Source: Zoogloeaceae bacterium G21618-S1 (GTDB lineage: Bacteria > Pseudomonadota > Gammaproteobacteria > Burkholderiales > Rhodocyclaceae). From it: a stretch of 47,072 nucleotides of DNA. Positions within the stretch are counted from its first letter, which is position 1. Each line of letters opens with the position of its first letter. A model generated the notes under the pieces. That model was not told where the DNA came from. It worked only from the letters and a program-made list of their open reading frames with translations, and searched no databases. Of this stretch, positions 38,737 to 47,072 are shown in pieces. The stretch is taken from NCBI GenBank assembly GCA_027214125.1, contig JAPWHF010000020.1, positions 1 through 47,072 of the forward strand. The letters run 5' to 3'. The position numbers were made by a program, and so were the translations under genes.

Positions 38737-40660
38737 CGCCCCCAAGATCCTCGGCTTGCTCGCAATGATCGTCGCGTGTTCGGCGTACCTGGGCGGCTAC
38801 CTGTTCTTGGTGTTCATCAAGTCACCCGAACCATGGCGCGCCACGCCGATCACGCTTTTGCAGTATTGGGAGCACTACGGCGACCGCGTGGACATCCGCC
38901 AGAAGATTCTCTACGCCGGCGGCGGTTCACTGGCCACCCTTCTTGTGACGGGCGTTTTGTTGGCCATTCCTCGACGCAGACCGCTTCACGGCGATGCGCG
39001 ATTCGCCACGAAAGGCGAAATCCGCAAAGCCGGGCTTCTGGCCGACAAGGGAATCATTCTAGGCCGCTTCAAAAATCAGATCCTCATGCTGTCTGGTCAG
39101 CAGGGCGTCCTTCTTGAAGCGCCGCCCCGATCGGGCAAAGGCGTCGGCGTCATCATTCCCAATTTGTTGAATTGGCCAGACTCGGTAATCGTCAATGACA
39201 TCAAGGGCGAGAACTGGACCCGCACAGCCGGGTATCGAGCCGCGCACGGCCACGCCACATACCGCTTCGATCCTCTGGCTGTAGATGAGTGTACTGCCTG
39301 CTGGAATCCGTTTGACTACGTGTCGGACGTGAACTACCGACGCATCGGCGATGTCATGGGCATTGCAAGCATGCTGTTCGAAGAGTCAGACAAGGACAAG
39401 TTCTGGTCAAACTCGGCCGCAACGCTATTCCTGGGTATCTCCCTCTACCTTTTCGAAAAACCGGGAACCAAATGCACCGTTGGTGAAGTGCTGCGTCAGG
39501 GCATGGCGGCTGACGGCGAGGGCTTTAAGCAGCACTGGACCAGCCTGATTCAGATGTGCCAAACGGCAGGCTACACGCTGTCGCGCGAGGCCCAGCAAGC
39601 TTTGTACGACTCGATCGATCTCGCACCTGTCACCGCCTCCAGCGTCCGCAAAACATTCACGTCAACACTCAGTCTCTGGGCAAACCCCATGATTGACGCC
39701 GCCACGGCGCGCAGTGATTTTGATTTGCGAGCGCTTCGCAAGAAGCCGATATCGATCTATTGCTGCACCAACCCGAAGAACATTGAACGGCTCCGCCCCT
39801 TGCTCAACCTGTTTTGGCAACAAGCCATCGGCCTCCAAACCACCGAGCTGCCAGAAGACAACCCGGCGCTCACGCGGCAACTGCTTCTTTGCATGGACGA
39901 ATTTGCCGCGCTCGGAAACATCCCGATCATTGCGCACTCGACCGCGTTCCTGCCGGGCTACAACGTCCGCGCCCTGGTTGTTGTGCAGTCCTTCGACCAG
40001 TTGGTGCAGATCTACAGCATGGACGGCGCCAAGGCGCTCAGAAAGATGCTCGCCGCGAGAATCGTATTCCCTCCAAAGGAGTATGACGACGCAGAAGCCA
40101 TCTCGCGGGAGCTGGGAACATACACGGTCAAGCAAAAATCCAGAACATCAAAGCCCCTGGAGGCTCATAGCGCTTCGGTCAACGTCAGCGAGCAACCGCG
40201 ACGCCTGCTCATGGCACAGGAGGTCAAGGAGCTGGGGAATGAGCGAGCCATCATCATGTACGAAGGGCTTCGCCCCTTCGTCGCGACCAAAATCCGCTAC
40301 TTCAAAGACAAGCTGTTTACCTCGAGATTGCTGCGAGCGCCCGTCGTGATTCCTCTGGATGTGGAGGGTCACTACAGCCGGCAACAACACACGCCAAGCC
40401 AAGAAAAAATTACACCTCCGGCGAAGCTGACGAGTCCGACAGCAGACGGGGGTGAAGGCTTATCCAACGCGATTGAACTCGACGCTGAAATGTCAGAGGC
40501 CCCGGAGATCACGCCCGCGCATGTGGATGCCTTGGCCACGGGCTCTCTCAGCGATGTGCTTTCCGCGCTTGATGACATCGAGTTGCCCAAAGAACGACCG
40601 TTGAGCGACGACGAGATTCAGTCAGCCGTCGATTCCTTTTTTGACACCCTCGCAGAGTAG
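38702..40660 (+). CDS. virD4: VirD4/TraG coupling protein
   Basis: The 652-residue protein has two N-terminal membrane helices (residues about 14-34 and 74-96), a P-loop PPRSGKGVG (141-149) and Walker B LLLCMDEFAALG (from 394), with NDIKGENW and other TraG motifs. It recruits the relaxase-DNA complex and pumps DNA. The C-terminal 100 residues are acidic, typical for substrate binding. It overlaps virB11 by 35 bases; a GTG at 38690 is an alternative start. The motif order is complete, so it looks functional. Confidence 0.93.
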   Translation: MTRVPSAEASLNAPKILGLLAMIVACSAYLGGYLFLVFIKSPEPWRATPITLLQYWEHYGDRVDIRQKILYAGGGSLATLLVTGVLLAIPRRRPLHGDARFATKGEIRKAGLLADKGIILGRFKNQILMLSGQQGVLLEAPPRSGKGVGVIIPNLLNWPDSVIVNDIKGENWTRTAGYRAAHGHATYRFDPLAVDECTACWNPFDYVSDVNYRRIGDVMGIASMLFEESDKDKFWSNSAATLFLGISLYLFEKPGTKCTVGEVLRQGMAADGEGFKQHWTSLIQMCQTAGYTLSREAQQALYDSIDLAPVTASSVRKTFTSTLSLWANPMIDAATARSDFDLRALRKKPISIYCCTNPKNIERLRPLLNLFWQQAIGLQTTELPEDNPALTRQLLLCMDEFAALGNIPIIAHSTAFLPGYNVRALVVVQSFDQLVQIYSMDGAKALRKMLAARIVFPPKEYDDAEAISRELGTYTVKQKSRTSKPLEAHSASVNVSEQPRRLLMAQEVKELGNERAIIMYEGLRPFVATKIRYFKDKLFTSRLLRAPVVIPLDVEGHYSRQQHTPSQEKITPPAKLTSPTADGGEGLSNAIELDAEMSEAPEITPAHVDALATGSLSDVLSALDDIELPKERPLSDDEIQSAVDSFFDTLAE

Positions 40661-40671
40661 GAGACAACAAG

Positions 40672-42105
40672 ATGGCAGATTACAGCGATACCGGCGTTTT
40701 CAACGTCGACGGCCAATGGGCAACCAGCATCAACTATGAAATCAAAGTCGTCCCTGATGGCGTCACAAGCGTGGATCTGCAATTCAAGAACGGCCGCGCA
40801 AACGTAGCAAAAACCCAACTGACACTTGAGCAAGCCCGCGAAATGCTTGGCCAAGACAACTTCAGCACGATCGAAAAAGAGCTGAAGGAGCGCGGTGAAA
40901 ACACCGGAGTTGGCCAACTGCGAGGCCGTCATCTTCGGTTCCGTCAGGTGACGCTCCCCGACTTTGAGCACAAAACCGCTGAAAACACGATCGCCCTCGA
41001 TAGCCGGACAGCGAGAAAAGAAGCAATCGCCGAGAGCAAGGACAAACCGCCGTCGAGAGCAATCGAATCGAATGACACAGAAGTGGCCAGCAAACGAAAG
41101 ATGCAAAGCGTCATGGTCCCCGCGGCCGTCGAACAAAAATTCATCCACGTCGGCGATAACTACTACTTCCGGGATCAATCGCTGGCCTTCGTCGACAAAG
41201 GCACCAAGCTGGAAGCCGAAAGCCAGAACGTCGAAGTTGTCCGCTCGCTGGTTGCCATCGCCGAGGCGCGCGAGTGGCAAAGCGTCACAGTGACCGGCAC
41301 CGAGCAATTCAGACGCGATGTGTGGCGAGATGCCGCAGCACGGGGTATCTCGGTTCGCGGCTATACGCCGACGGAAATCGAACGTCAGCAGCTAGAAAAC
41401 AAGAAAAGCGCCACCAACGAGCGCGCATCAAACAACACGGCCGACCGTCATCCCATCCCTGCCGGCGCGACCATCGGCAAACTCGTCGCTGCCGCCGCCG
41501 CGCCATATCAATTTAAAGAGGGCAACACGCCTTCGTTCCACGCAACGATCGAGACCGAGCAGGGCAACACCACACTTTGGGGCGCTGATCTGAAGCGAGC
41601 CCTCAGCCAATCGAAATCACAGGCCAAGATCGGCGATATGGTGGTGATTCAATCCACTGGAAGTCAGCCAGTAACGGTGAAAGTGCCGGACCAGCAAGGC
41701 GTCTTTCAGCCAGAAGTTCGAGCAAAGAAGAGCTGGTCGATCGAGAAGGCGGATTATCTGAAAGAGCAAGCGGGCAAAGCGGAGGCCATCCGAACCAGCT
41801 CGCCCGAAACCGCTGCGGCAGTGGCAAATGAACATCCATCGCTATCAAGCGCGCTGGCAGCCGTCTATCTGCAAGCACAGTTCGCCCGGAACAAGGGCAT
41901 GAGTCAGGCCGATAGCGAGCGGATGGCCACGATGGTCAAAGAACGCTTTGCGGCGAGCATCGAGCGTGGCGAAGACATCAACCTGAAGAGGTTGGAACGC
42001 GAGCTGGCACTCGCCAATCCGCGCGCGGCCGCGGCCGCGAAACACCCGGAACTCGCCATCGAGGCACCGGAAAAGAACAGCCGAGAATCAGCGCATGCCC
42101 GCTAG
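40672..42105 (+). CDS. LPD7-domain protein resembling a detached relaxase C-terminus
   Basis: The 477-residue protein contains an LPD7-like domain (about 148-245: VPAAVEQKFIHVGDNYYFRD, SVTVTGTEQFRRDVWRDAAARGISVRGYTPTEIERQQLE) and a second domain (about 275-350: PYQFKEGNTPSFHATIETEQGNTTLWGADLKRAL, KIGDMVVIQSTGSQPVTV) that usually follows it in long relaxases and primase-like transfer proteins. No relaxase or primase catalytic motif is present. The relaxase at 4398 ends before such domains, so this may be its trans-acting tail. It follows virD4 by 11 bases, so it is co-expressed with the coupling protein. Confidence 0.75.
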   Translation: MADYSDTGVFNVDGQWATSINYEIKVVPDGVTSVDLQFKNGRANVAKTQLTLEQAREMLGQDNFSTIEKELKERGENTGVGQLRGRHLRFRQVTLPDFEHKTAENTIALDSRTARKEAIAESKDKPPSRAIESNDTEVASKRKMQSVMVPAAVEQKFIHVGDNYYFRDQSLAFVDKGTKLEAESQNVEVVRSLVAIAEAREWQSVTVTGTEQFRRDVWRDAAARGISVRGYTPTEIERQQLENKKSATNERASNNTADRHPIPAGATIGKLVAAAAAPYQFKEGNTPSFHATIETEQGNTTLWGADLKRALSQSKSQAKIGDMVVIQSTGSQPVTVKVPDQQGVFQPEVRAKKSWSIEKADYLKEQAGKAEAIRTSSPETAAAVANEHPSLSSALAAVYLQAQFARNKGMSQADSERMATMVKERFAASIERGEDINLKRLERELALANPRAAAAAKHPELAIEAPEKNSRESAHAR

Positions 42106-42568
42106 GACAGCGCTGCTAGTCGCTCTGCTTTGCAGCCAGTCGATCACGGCGCGCGCAGAACTGACGATCCAGGAGCATGCGAGGCGCTTCCTGGCGATCT
42201 ACAGCGACTTGACCGAACGCAGAGACGTCGATGTCGCCGACCTCTATCGACCAACCGCCAAAGTTCGTGTGAGCTATTTCAACGGAGAAACCCTGATTCA
42301 GTCGACGCTTCTCACTGGTGAGGCCTGGAAGGACAGTCTCCGCAGAGGCTGGTTCAACAACACCAATCGGCTCGATGCCGCACAGTTCGAAAACGTTCGA
42401 GTGGTTCCGGCCGGCCCCTCCCAGATTGCCATCTTCGCCACTCGGATTTCCCAGGAAAAGTGCTATCTCGATACGGGCTATGCGGTTCGCATCAGCCCAC
42501 AGGCTGCGAACGTGTATCGAATTATCCAGGAACGAATCAGCATTCAGATGGCTGCAGTGTGCCAATAG
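42095..42568 (+). CDS. Periplasmic NTF2-like protein
   Basis: The 157-residue protein has a signal peptide (about 1-21, ending ARAE) and a cone-shaped NTF2-like fold (ARRFLAIYSDLTERRDVDVADLYRPTAKVRVSYFNGETLIQSTLL, then RVVPAGPSQIAIFATRI). A single pair of Cys residues near the end could form a disulphide. It overlaps the LPD7 gene by 11 bases and precedes trbM, so it probably acts in the periplasm for transfer. Function unknown. Confidence 0.7.
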   Translation: MPARTALLVALLCSQSITARAELTIQEHARRFLAIYSDLTERRDVDVADLYRPTAKVRVSYFNGETLIQSTLLTGEAWKDSLRRGWFNNTNRLDAAQFENVRVVPAGPSQIAIFATRISQEKCYLDTGYAVRISPQAANVYRIIQERISIQMAAVCQ

Positions 42569-42627
42569 CCGCCGCGAAAGAAAGACCCAACATCCACTCG
42601 AATCCATTGAACAATGAGAGGTGCCAC

Positions 42628-43134
42628 ATGAAATTGTCATCCATCACGCAAATCGCCGTTGCCATCATTGGGATCAGCGGTGCTCCAGCGATACAGGCCC
42701 AGCAAGTGCTCACAGGCGACACCCGACTGGCTTGCGAAGCAATCCTTTGTCTGTCATCTGGATCTCGCCCAAGCGAATGCTCACCGTCGATCCGGCGCTA
42801 TTTCAACATCCACAAGCGCAAGTGGAAGGACACGCTGAAAGCACGAACCAACTTCCTCAAACTCTGCCCCGCGTCGAACACTGACAGCAACATGAACTCG
42901 CTGGTCGGTGCAATCGCATCGGGAGCAGGGCGGTGTGACGCGGCCTATCTCAATGCAACAAATACCGTTTGGAACGGCGGCGACAACGGCACCAGCTATA
43001 TCGACAATACGCTGCCATCGTACTGCGCGGCCTACGCCAACCATTCCTATACCGACGTGCAATCCACGGTCGCTGTGTATGTCGGATCACCGCAAAAAGG
43101 CGGGTTCTGGGCCAACCCGCCGCCGAGCAACTAA
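42628..43134 (+). CDS. trbM: TrbM/KikA-like conjugation protein
   Basis: The 168-residue protein has a signal peptide (1-24, ending IQAQ) and the TrbM pattern: CEAILCLSSGSRPSECSPSIRRYFNIHKRKWKDTLKARTNFLKLCP with four Cys residues, then YIDNTLPSYCAAYANHSYTD and a final GGFWANP. TrbM proteins are secreted and needed for full conjugation in IncP-like systems; their molecular role is unclear. GAGAGGTG stands before the ATG at 42628. Confidence 0.88.
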   Translation: MKLSSITQIAVAIIGISGAPAIQAQQVLTGDTRLACEAILCLSSGSRPSECSPSIRRYFNIHKRKWKDTLKARTNFLKLCPASNTDSNMNSLVGAIASGAGRCDAAYLNATNTVWNGGDNGTSYIDNTLPSYCAAYANHSYTDVQSTVAVYVGSPQKGGFWANPPPSN

Positions 43135-43267
43135 GCCATTCCGATCGATGCCGCACCTATAGATAGCAAAGACTGGGGGTGCATTTTCCATCCCCTGTCC
43201 AAGCGCCAACGTCGACGACCGGGCATCGTCAGCACGGCATGCAACGCCGCCCGCAAAAAGCACACTT

Positions 43268-43298
43268 TTGTAAGTTTGCCGGTTCGCGAAGGTATACT
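43268..43298 (+). promoter_or_regulatory. Possible promoter of the second zeta module
   Basis: A TTGTAA (43268-43273) and a TATACT (43293-43298) are 19 bases apart, 31 bases before the antitoxin start. Spacing is longer than ideal. The stretch 43135-43328 holds nothing else I can name. Confidence 0.4.
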
Positions 43299-43328
43299 TC
43301 AATAACCACAACTTCCAGTCGATATCGC

Positions 43329-43796
43329 ATGAAATCGGACGACGATTCGGTGCTGATCCGGTTCAGAATCGACAAATCACTGCTAGAGAAGGCCGAAAGC
43401 ACCTGTCAGCGTCACGGCCACGAACTCTTTGAGGTCGTTCGGGCCATGATCGCCCAGGTCGTGCGAGACGACGCGATCCCGGTGGATATTCCGCCTACCG
43501 GCAAACCGGCAAGCCATAGCCGCTTTGACGACCATCTGGCTTGGGACGGTCAAAAAACACAAATTTCCGCATCAGTGCTACTCGAACTCATCGAGCGCGT
43601 GATTGCTCGATGCTCGACAAGGCTGGCCATGCACACCGGGCCGGCAAATCATCACTCAGACATGTTCTCAAAGATACGTGAGCGAGCCGTGCATGACCGG
43701 GACACGCTGGATCTGACCGACCAGAAATCGATTGATAGAGCCCTGGCCGCCTACAAAAAACTGGTCAACGACATTGGTGGTCCCAATGGCGTATGA
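43329..43796 (+). CDS. RHH-like antitoxin of the second zeta module
   Basis: The 155-residue protein begins with VLIRFRIDKSLLEKAESTCQRHGHELFEVVRAMIAQVVRDD, a ribbon-helix-helix pattern like RelB antitoxins, followed by a helical domain (QKTQISASVLLELIERVIARCSTRL). Its stop overlaps the zeta-like gene start by 11 bases, so the two are co-translated. It is larger than the antitoxin at 16385. I start it at 43329; an upstream ORF extension lies before the promoter-like sequence. Confidence 0.7.
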   Translation: MKSDDDSVLIRFRIDKSLLEKAESTCQRHGHELFEVVRAMIAQVVRDDAIPVDIPPTGKPASHSRFDDHLAWDGQKTQISASVLLELIERVIARCSTRLAMHTGPANHHSDMFSKIRERAVHDRDTLDLTDQKSIDRALAAYKKLVNDIGGPNGV

Positions 43797-44904
43797 ACGA
43801 GAGCGATTGAGTCGAGCCGAAACCACCGATATCTACGCGCAACAGATTCGACCGGCAAGGCTCGATCGAGCGCAAAGCGTTGACGCGCCGAAGGCAATCA
43901 TTGTGATTGGCCATCCTGGCGCCGGCGCGGACCTGGTAGCACGTGAAAGCCTGCGCGCCCTCGGGCATCAACAAACCGTTCTCATATCAACGGAATCTCT
44001 GCGAGAACATTCCCCAGCGTGGCAGGGCAGGGCGCCCGGACACACCCCGCCGGTGAAGCAAACGCAACCAGAGACTGACAAATGGGTCGATCGCCTGACC
44101 AAAGATGCGATTGAGAAGCGCACCAACATCGTCATTGATGGCACGCTGAGCGCAAACGAGAAAGTGTCGGAAACCGTACAACTCCTGAAATCCAAGGGGT
44201 TTCAGGTTGAGGCCATCCTGGTTTCTCGCGACATTGAGTCCAGCCGACTATTGGCCACCGCAAAGTATCTGAGCGCCCGCGAGTACGATATTGCGCCGCG
44301 CTTCTTCGATGAGCCAGCAATGCAACGAGCAGTAAGCCAAAGCGTTGCAGTCGCAACCAGATTTGAAGCTGACAAACTCGTCGACAAAATCTCGGTGGTC
44401 GATGGTGATTCGCTTCTGTACGCAAACCAGCTCCGCGATGGCGCCTGGGGAAAAAAGCCTCGCGCCGGCGAGCTGCTCGAACAACGTCTCGCGCCAGTGA
44501 AGACCCCGAACCAACTGGCAATAGAGGTCACGCGATGGGAATCGCTCGCGCGCCACATCAAAAGCGATCCATTGATTCCGACAGAAACCGCAAAGCAGAT
44601 TTCCGCCTGGCAGATGGACTCTAAGACCCGCGCGCAGAACGATCCGCTGGCCCAGCGGCTGGCTGTGCGGAACGAAGAAGCAAATACGTTCCTCCACACC
44701 CCGGTCAGTGAGCTTGGCAAGGTCTTGCCACAGTATGGGAAACAAATCGCCCGGCTCGCTGCCGCACAAGAAGTGGCGCAGCAAACGTTCAAGCTGGCGT
44801 CAGACCGAGACAGTTTTGTGGCGGCCGCAAAGACAAAGATTGCGAACGATATAGCGCAAGGAAAGATTGCGCCGTCGAAGGGCAAAGAGGATCTGGCTCG
44901 CTAA
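43786..44904 (+). CDS. Zeta-toxin-like protein with degenerate P-loop
   Basis: The 372-residue protein follows zeta toxins through APKAIIVIGHPGAGADLV, TNIVIDGTLSANEKVSETVQLLKSKGFQVEAILVSRD, and the lid region. In Walker A the expected GK[ST] reads G47-A48-D49, so the lysine that holds ATP phosphate is missing. It may be inactive or use a changed nucleotide site. After residue 230 comes a long helical extension (about 140 residues) with a basic end (KIAPSKGKEDLAR), absent from classical zeta toxins. It is co-translated with the RHH gene. Confidence 0.72.
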   Translation: MAYERERLSRAETTDIYAQQIRPARLDRAQSVDAPKAIIVIGHPGAGADLVARESLRALGHQQTVLISTESLREHSPAWQGRAPGHTPPVKQTQPETDKWVDRLTKDAIEKRTNIVIDGTLSANEKVSETVQLLKSKGFQVEAILVSRDIESSRLLATAKYLSAREYDIAPRFFDEPAMQRAVSQSVAVATRFEADKLVDKISVVDGDSLLYANQLRDGAWGKKPRAGELLEQRLAPVKTPNQLAIEVTRWESLARHIKSDPLIPTETAKQISAWQMDSKTRAQNDPLAQRLAVRNEEANTFLHTPVSELGKVLPQYGKQIARLAAAQEVAQQTFKLASDRDSFVAAAKTKIANDIAQGKIAPSKGKEDLAR

Positions 44905-45251
44905 TCCGATTCCGCCCGCACGATACCTGTAAAAAACTGCTCTTCCGTCTCGAAGAGTGCGGCCGAAACAGCCGATCGACACTGTTTTCTTGCTTTGTCG
45001 CATGCCTCAAGCGTTGAAAACACCAAAGCATCCTCTGGGCGCCGCGCCCAGACGCGCCGGACCGCCTCAGGCGTAATTTCCAACTGCGCGAGGAATTCAT
45101 CTGCATCGACCAGATGAACCACATACCCGATAAACCGCGCCTCCGCTGGAATGCCGAGCTCAAGTTTGGCCGCCTCAAGCGAATCACGTACACGACCCTG
45201 CTTGCCCTTGGTGCGCTGCTCCCTTGTGCCTCGTCGCTTGGTTTCGCCCAT
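44901..45251 (-). CDS. Small soluble protein, unknown
   Basis: The 116-residue protein has a basic N-terminus (GETKRRGTREQRTKGKQGRVRDSLEAAKLELG) and an alpha/beta region (ARFIGYVVHLVDADEFLAQLEITPEAVRRVWARRPEDALVFSTLEACDKA). It converges with the zeta-like gene; their stop codons overlap by four bases. The ATG at 45251 has GGGAG 11 bases upstream; an earlier in-frame ATG at 45281 is possible. I do not recognise the family. Confidence 0.6.
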   Translation of the reverse strand: MGETKRRGTREQRTKGKQGRVRDSLEAAKLELGIPAEARFIGYVVHLVDADEFLAQLEITPEAVRRVWARRPEDALVFSTLEACDKARKQCRSAVSAALFETEEQFFTGIVRAESD

Positions 45252-45291
45252 GAAAAAATAACTCCCTCTAGGGGTGAACATCCAAAAAAAA

Positions 45292-45304
45292 AATGACCGT
45301 CATT
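45292..45304. promoter_or_regulatory. Small palindrome upstream of divergent genes
   Basis: AATGAC-C-GTCATT has perfect 6-bp arms. It lies 41 bases upstream of the leftward gene starting at 45251 and about 200 bases before the rightward gene at 45501, so it could be an operator of this divergent region. Confidence 0.35.
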
Positions 45305-45500
45305 GGGTAAAAGCATGCCATATCGATACTGACTGCAAAAGCAATACTCATCATCTGACAGTATCTGTATGACATAATCCGGCGTCCAGCCGGGCACGGC
45401 TGTCTATAGCATTCCCGTCCTGTCACCCCTATCGCGAGCTGACGTCAGGCACCAGCGTCTCCGGAATCCCGGAACCGGTCGGTCAAGAGGAGTAGCACCC

Positions 45501-46193
45501 ATGTTTTTCAGGAAGTCGCGCGCAGCCAACCCTCGTAGCGAACGCCGCGAGAAATTTCAGGCGGTCATGCACATGGCGGCTGAGATGAACAAGTGCAACC
45601 CGCGCGGTTTGCAGCAATTGATCTTTGCGTTGCTGCGGCCACTCCAGGCCGAGCAAATGCTTGCCGTCGCCGAAAACGTCCAGCATGGCGCACCAGCGGA
45701 GATAGAGGCGTCGAGCTTCTTTTTTCAAACAAGCGAGATCATCTCGGAGACAGCGTGTTGGGTACAGCCAACTCCCAACATCAAGCTCGATCTGAAGCAA
45801 GACATTATCTTGCCCACCCCTTGGGTGCGCGCTCGCTTTGCAAGCGCGCTGTCACACATTGGCCAGGGCAGGGCAATGGGCGCATGGAAGGAAGACACCA
45901 ATCATGTAATCGCACTTTGGTTGCCGTGGCGCATCGGATTCGTGAACGGAGGCAACCATTCGATCACTGCCGGCATTCTTCGCGGTGAAGGGACCGTGAC
46001 AGCAAGAGACGTCTTCGACATGAGCCCACTCCTGGAGCGTGTCACCTGCGACGGTGACAGGTATTTTGATACCGTGAAAAATCGGGTTGTGGGTGAGGTC
46101 CAGGATCACCGTCGAGCTGCAGTATTCGAGATCGGACGGTTGATCATGCAGCAAAGGGCGACCCCATCCGTACTCCAGCTCGTCCCCCGCTAG
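45501..46193 (+). CDS. Soluble plasmid protein, unknown
   Basis: The 230-residue protein has a helical N-terminal half (FQAVMHMAAEMNKCNPRGLQQLIFALLRPL), a beta-rich middle (WVQPTPNIKLDLKQDIILPTPWVRARFASALSHIG) and a VNGGNHSITAGI segment near residue 155. No signal or membrane helix is seen. AGAGGAGT precedes the ATG. It is followed after 29 bases by an XRE-like regulator, so the two may form a small module. I do not recognise the function; the GNHSI segment may be a metal or catalytic site. Confidence 0.65.
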   Translation: MFFRKSRAANPRSERREKFQAVMHMAAEMNKCNPRGLQQLIFALLRPLQAEQMLAVAENVQHGAPAEIEASSFFFQTSEIISETACWVQPTPNIKLDLKQDIILPTPWVRARFASALSHIGQGRAMGAWKEDTNHVIALWLPWRIGFVNGGNHSITAGILRGEGTVTARDVFDMSPLLERVTCDGDRYFDTVKNRVVGEVQDHRRAAVFEIGRLIMQQRATPSVLQLVPR

Positions 46194-46222
46194 AATCCGA
46201 GCCAAACGAGGAATTTCAATAG

Positions 46223-46537
46223 ATGGCAAAGCTCTACGATGCGCCCAATTTTTCGAAGAAGATCAACGCTGCCCGCGTGTCCCGGTTTCGGAAGCTCTTG
46301 GCGAACCCCATGCAACTCCGGGAATCCGACAACTACAACCAAAGTGACTACTGGCGACTCTACGGTGTCTCGCAGTCGGCCGGCAGCCGAATGGAAAACG
46401 GGAGGCCGCTTTCCGGCTCAACCCAGATCCTCATTGTGCTCAAGGCCCTTGGCCGGATCAGTGACGAAGACCTGATCGATGCGGTGCGCCTGGTCGAAGA
46501 GGTAGGGCTGCCGCGACGCGGCCAAGCCGACGACTAG
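46223..46537 (+). CDS. XRE-like helix-turn-helix regulator
   Basis: The 104-residue protein has an HTH of the form QSDYWRLYGVSQSAGSRMENGRPLSGSTQILIVLKALG, matching VTQ/SQxxxSRxExGR seen also in the regulator at 13282. It probably binds a palindromic operator and controls the preceding gene. The start follows AGGAA about 11 bases upstream. Confidence 0.75.
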   Translation: MAKLYDAPNFSKKINAARVSRFRKLLANPMQLRESDNYNQSDYWRLYGVSQSAGSRMENGRPLSGSTQILIVLKALGRISDEDLIDAVRLVEEVGLPRRGQADD

Positions 46538-46649
46538 ATGAGCTAACGCGATAGAAGCATGGCTCCCACGACTGCTCCCGCTCAACCAAATCACTTCAGG
46601 TGGGGCCTTCAAGGTGGCGAAATCGGCTCATAAGACCCGGTTGTCTTTG

Positions 46650-46920
46650 CGCGTTGAATCAAGGCAGATCGCCCGAATCAGTTGTGGGTGTCAGATTTCA
46701 CCTATGTGTCGACTTGGCAGGGCTGGCTGTACGTGGCCTTTGTCATCGATGTCTTTGCCCGCCGTATCGTGGGCTGGCGCGTGAGCAGTTCGATGAGCAC
46801 CGACTTTGTCCTCGATGCGTTGGAGCAGGCCTTGTATGCTCGCCAGCCCGGTGCGGAGGAAGCCTTGATCCACCAGTCGGATCGAGGTTCGCAGTACGTC
46901 TCTATTCGCTACAGCGAGCG
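46650..46920 (+). mobile_element. IS3-family orfB remnant (rve integrase core)
   Basis: KADRPNQLWVSDFTYVSTWQGWLYVAFVIDVFARRIVGWRVS and DFVLDALEQALYARQP...LIHQSDRGSQYVSIRYSER are typical of IS3-family OrfB, including the first two catalytic Asp residues (DFTY and SDRG). The N-terminal part is missing, small deletions disturb the frame near 46655, and the sequence leaves the family after RYSER with the catalytic Glu region absent. It is a non-functional fragment. From 46921 to the end of the window I see no gene. Confidence 0.88.
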
Positions 46921-47072
46921 ACAGAGGACTGCATTCGGCCAGAAGCAGACGGTCGGCCTCGCGTCCGGTTACCGGACGCTCTGGCCGTCGGGAAGGTGAG
47001 GAGTCGACTAGCTTGAGAGGGCGTCGAAGGGGCTGACGACCTGTCGTGTGGCCTCAAGCACGTGTGTGTAGA

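Noticed and set aside
46682-46999. Functional transposase gene at the right end
   Set aside because: The frame contains only the middle of an IS3 OrfB, lacks the third catalytic residue and diverges after RYSER; it is a remnant.
1-47072. CRISPR arrays, tRNA or rRNA genes
   Set aside because: No regularly spaced repeats other than the origin iterons, and no tRNA- or rRNA-like sequences were recognised.

Overview
The window reads as a conjugative plasmid (or most of one) from a proteobacterium. The GC-rich coding bias, the VirB/TrbM transfer region, the KorA/ParAB/RepA backbone and the Xanthomonas-like integron attC sites all suggest a Xanthomonadaceae-type gammaproteobacterium. The host is inferred. 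The two window ends could be a linearised circle, but nothing here proves that.

Layout. 0-2 kb: two integron gene cassettes with three attC-like sites and no integrase, then an SRAP (HMCES/YedK-type) gene. 2-4.2 kb: a P-loop ATPase behind a long inverted repeat, a small membrane protein and a secreted thermonuclease. 4.2-6.1 kb: mobilisation genes (MOBP-like relaxase, MobC) with a nic-like TATCCTGC sequence just upstream of mobC. 6.2-8.1 kb: leftward accessory operon with a methyltransferase-like protein lacking a recognisable NPPY motif. 8.1-16.3 kb: maintenance block, all leftward: parA-parB, a large ParB-like protein, ssb, an XRE-like regulator, an iteron origin with a DnaA box, repA and a korA-like gene. 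Two palindrome families link these promoters.

16.3-19.2 kb: rightward operon of RelB-like antitoxin, zeta-type kinase with a KfrB-like tail, OmpA-domain lipoprotein and TraX; the last three are joined by ATGA overlaps. 19.2-20 kb: small plasmid genes. 20.5-26.7 kb: the most unusual block, leftward: a two-TM zinc-ribbon-like membrane protein, a nitrilase-superfamily protein with its Glu-Lys-Cys triad, and a Rad50-like SMC ATPase with a CPVC hook. It is flanked by two diverged copies of one tiny gene and, on the right, by an IS3-type remnant, so it looks acquired. It is my best candidate for an undescribed (possibly defence) system.

27.5-28.2 kb: a TrfB/KorA-like regulator and a membrane protein. 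28.6-42.6 kb: transfer operon with virB2 to virB11 in canonical order, virD4, an LPD7-domain protein that looks like a relaxase C-terminus encoded separately, and an NTF2-like periplasmic protein; trbM follows. 43.3-44.9 kb: a second RHH/zeta pair whose kinase has lost the P-loop lysine. 44.9-47.1 kb: three small accessory genes and an IS3-type orfB remnant.

Together the genes replicate (RepA/iterons), partition (ParAB), stabilise (zeta modules) and transfer (oriT, MobC, relaxase, VirD4, VirB) the element, with KorA-like repressors probably coordinating backbone expression.
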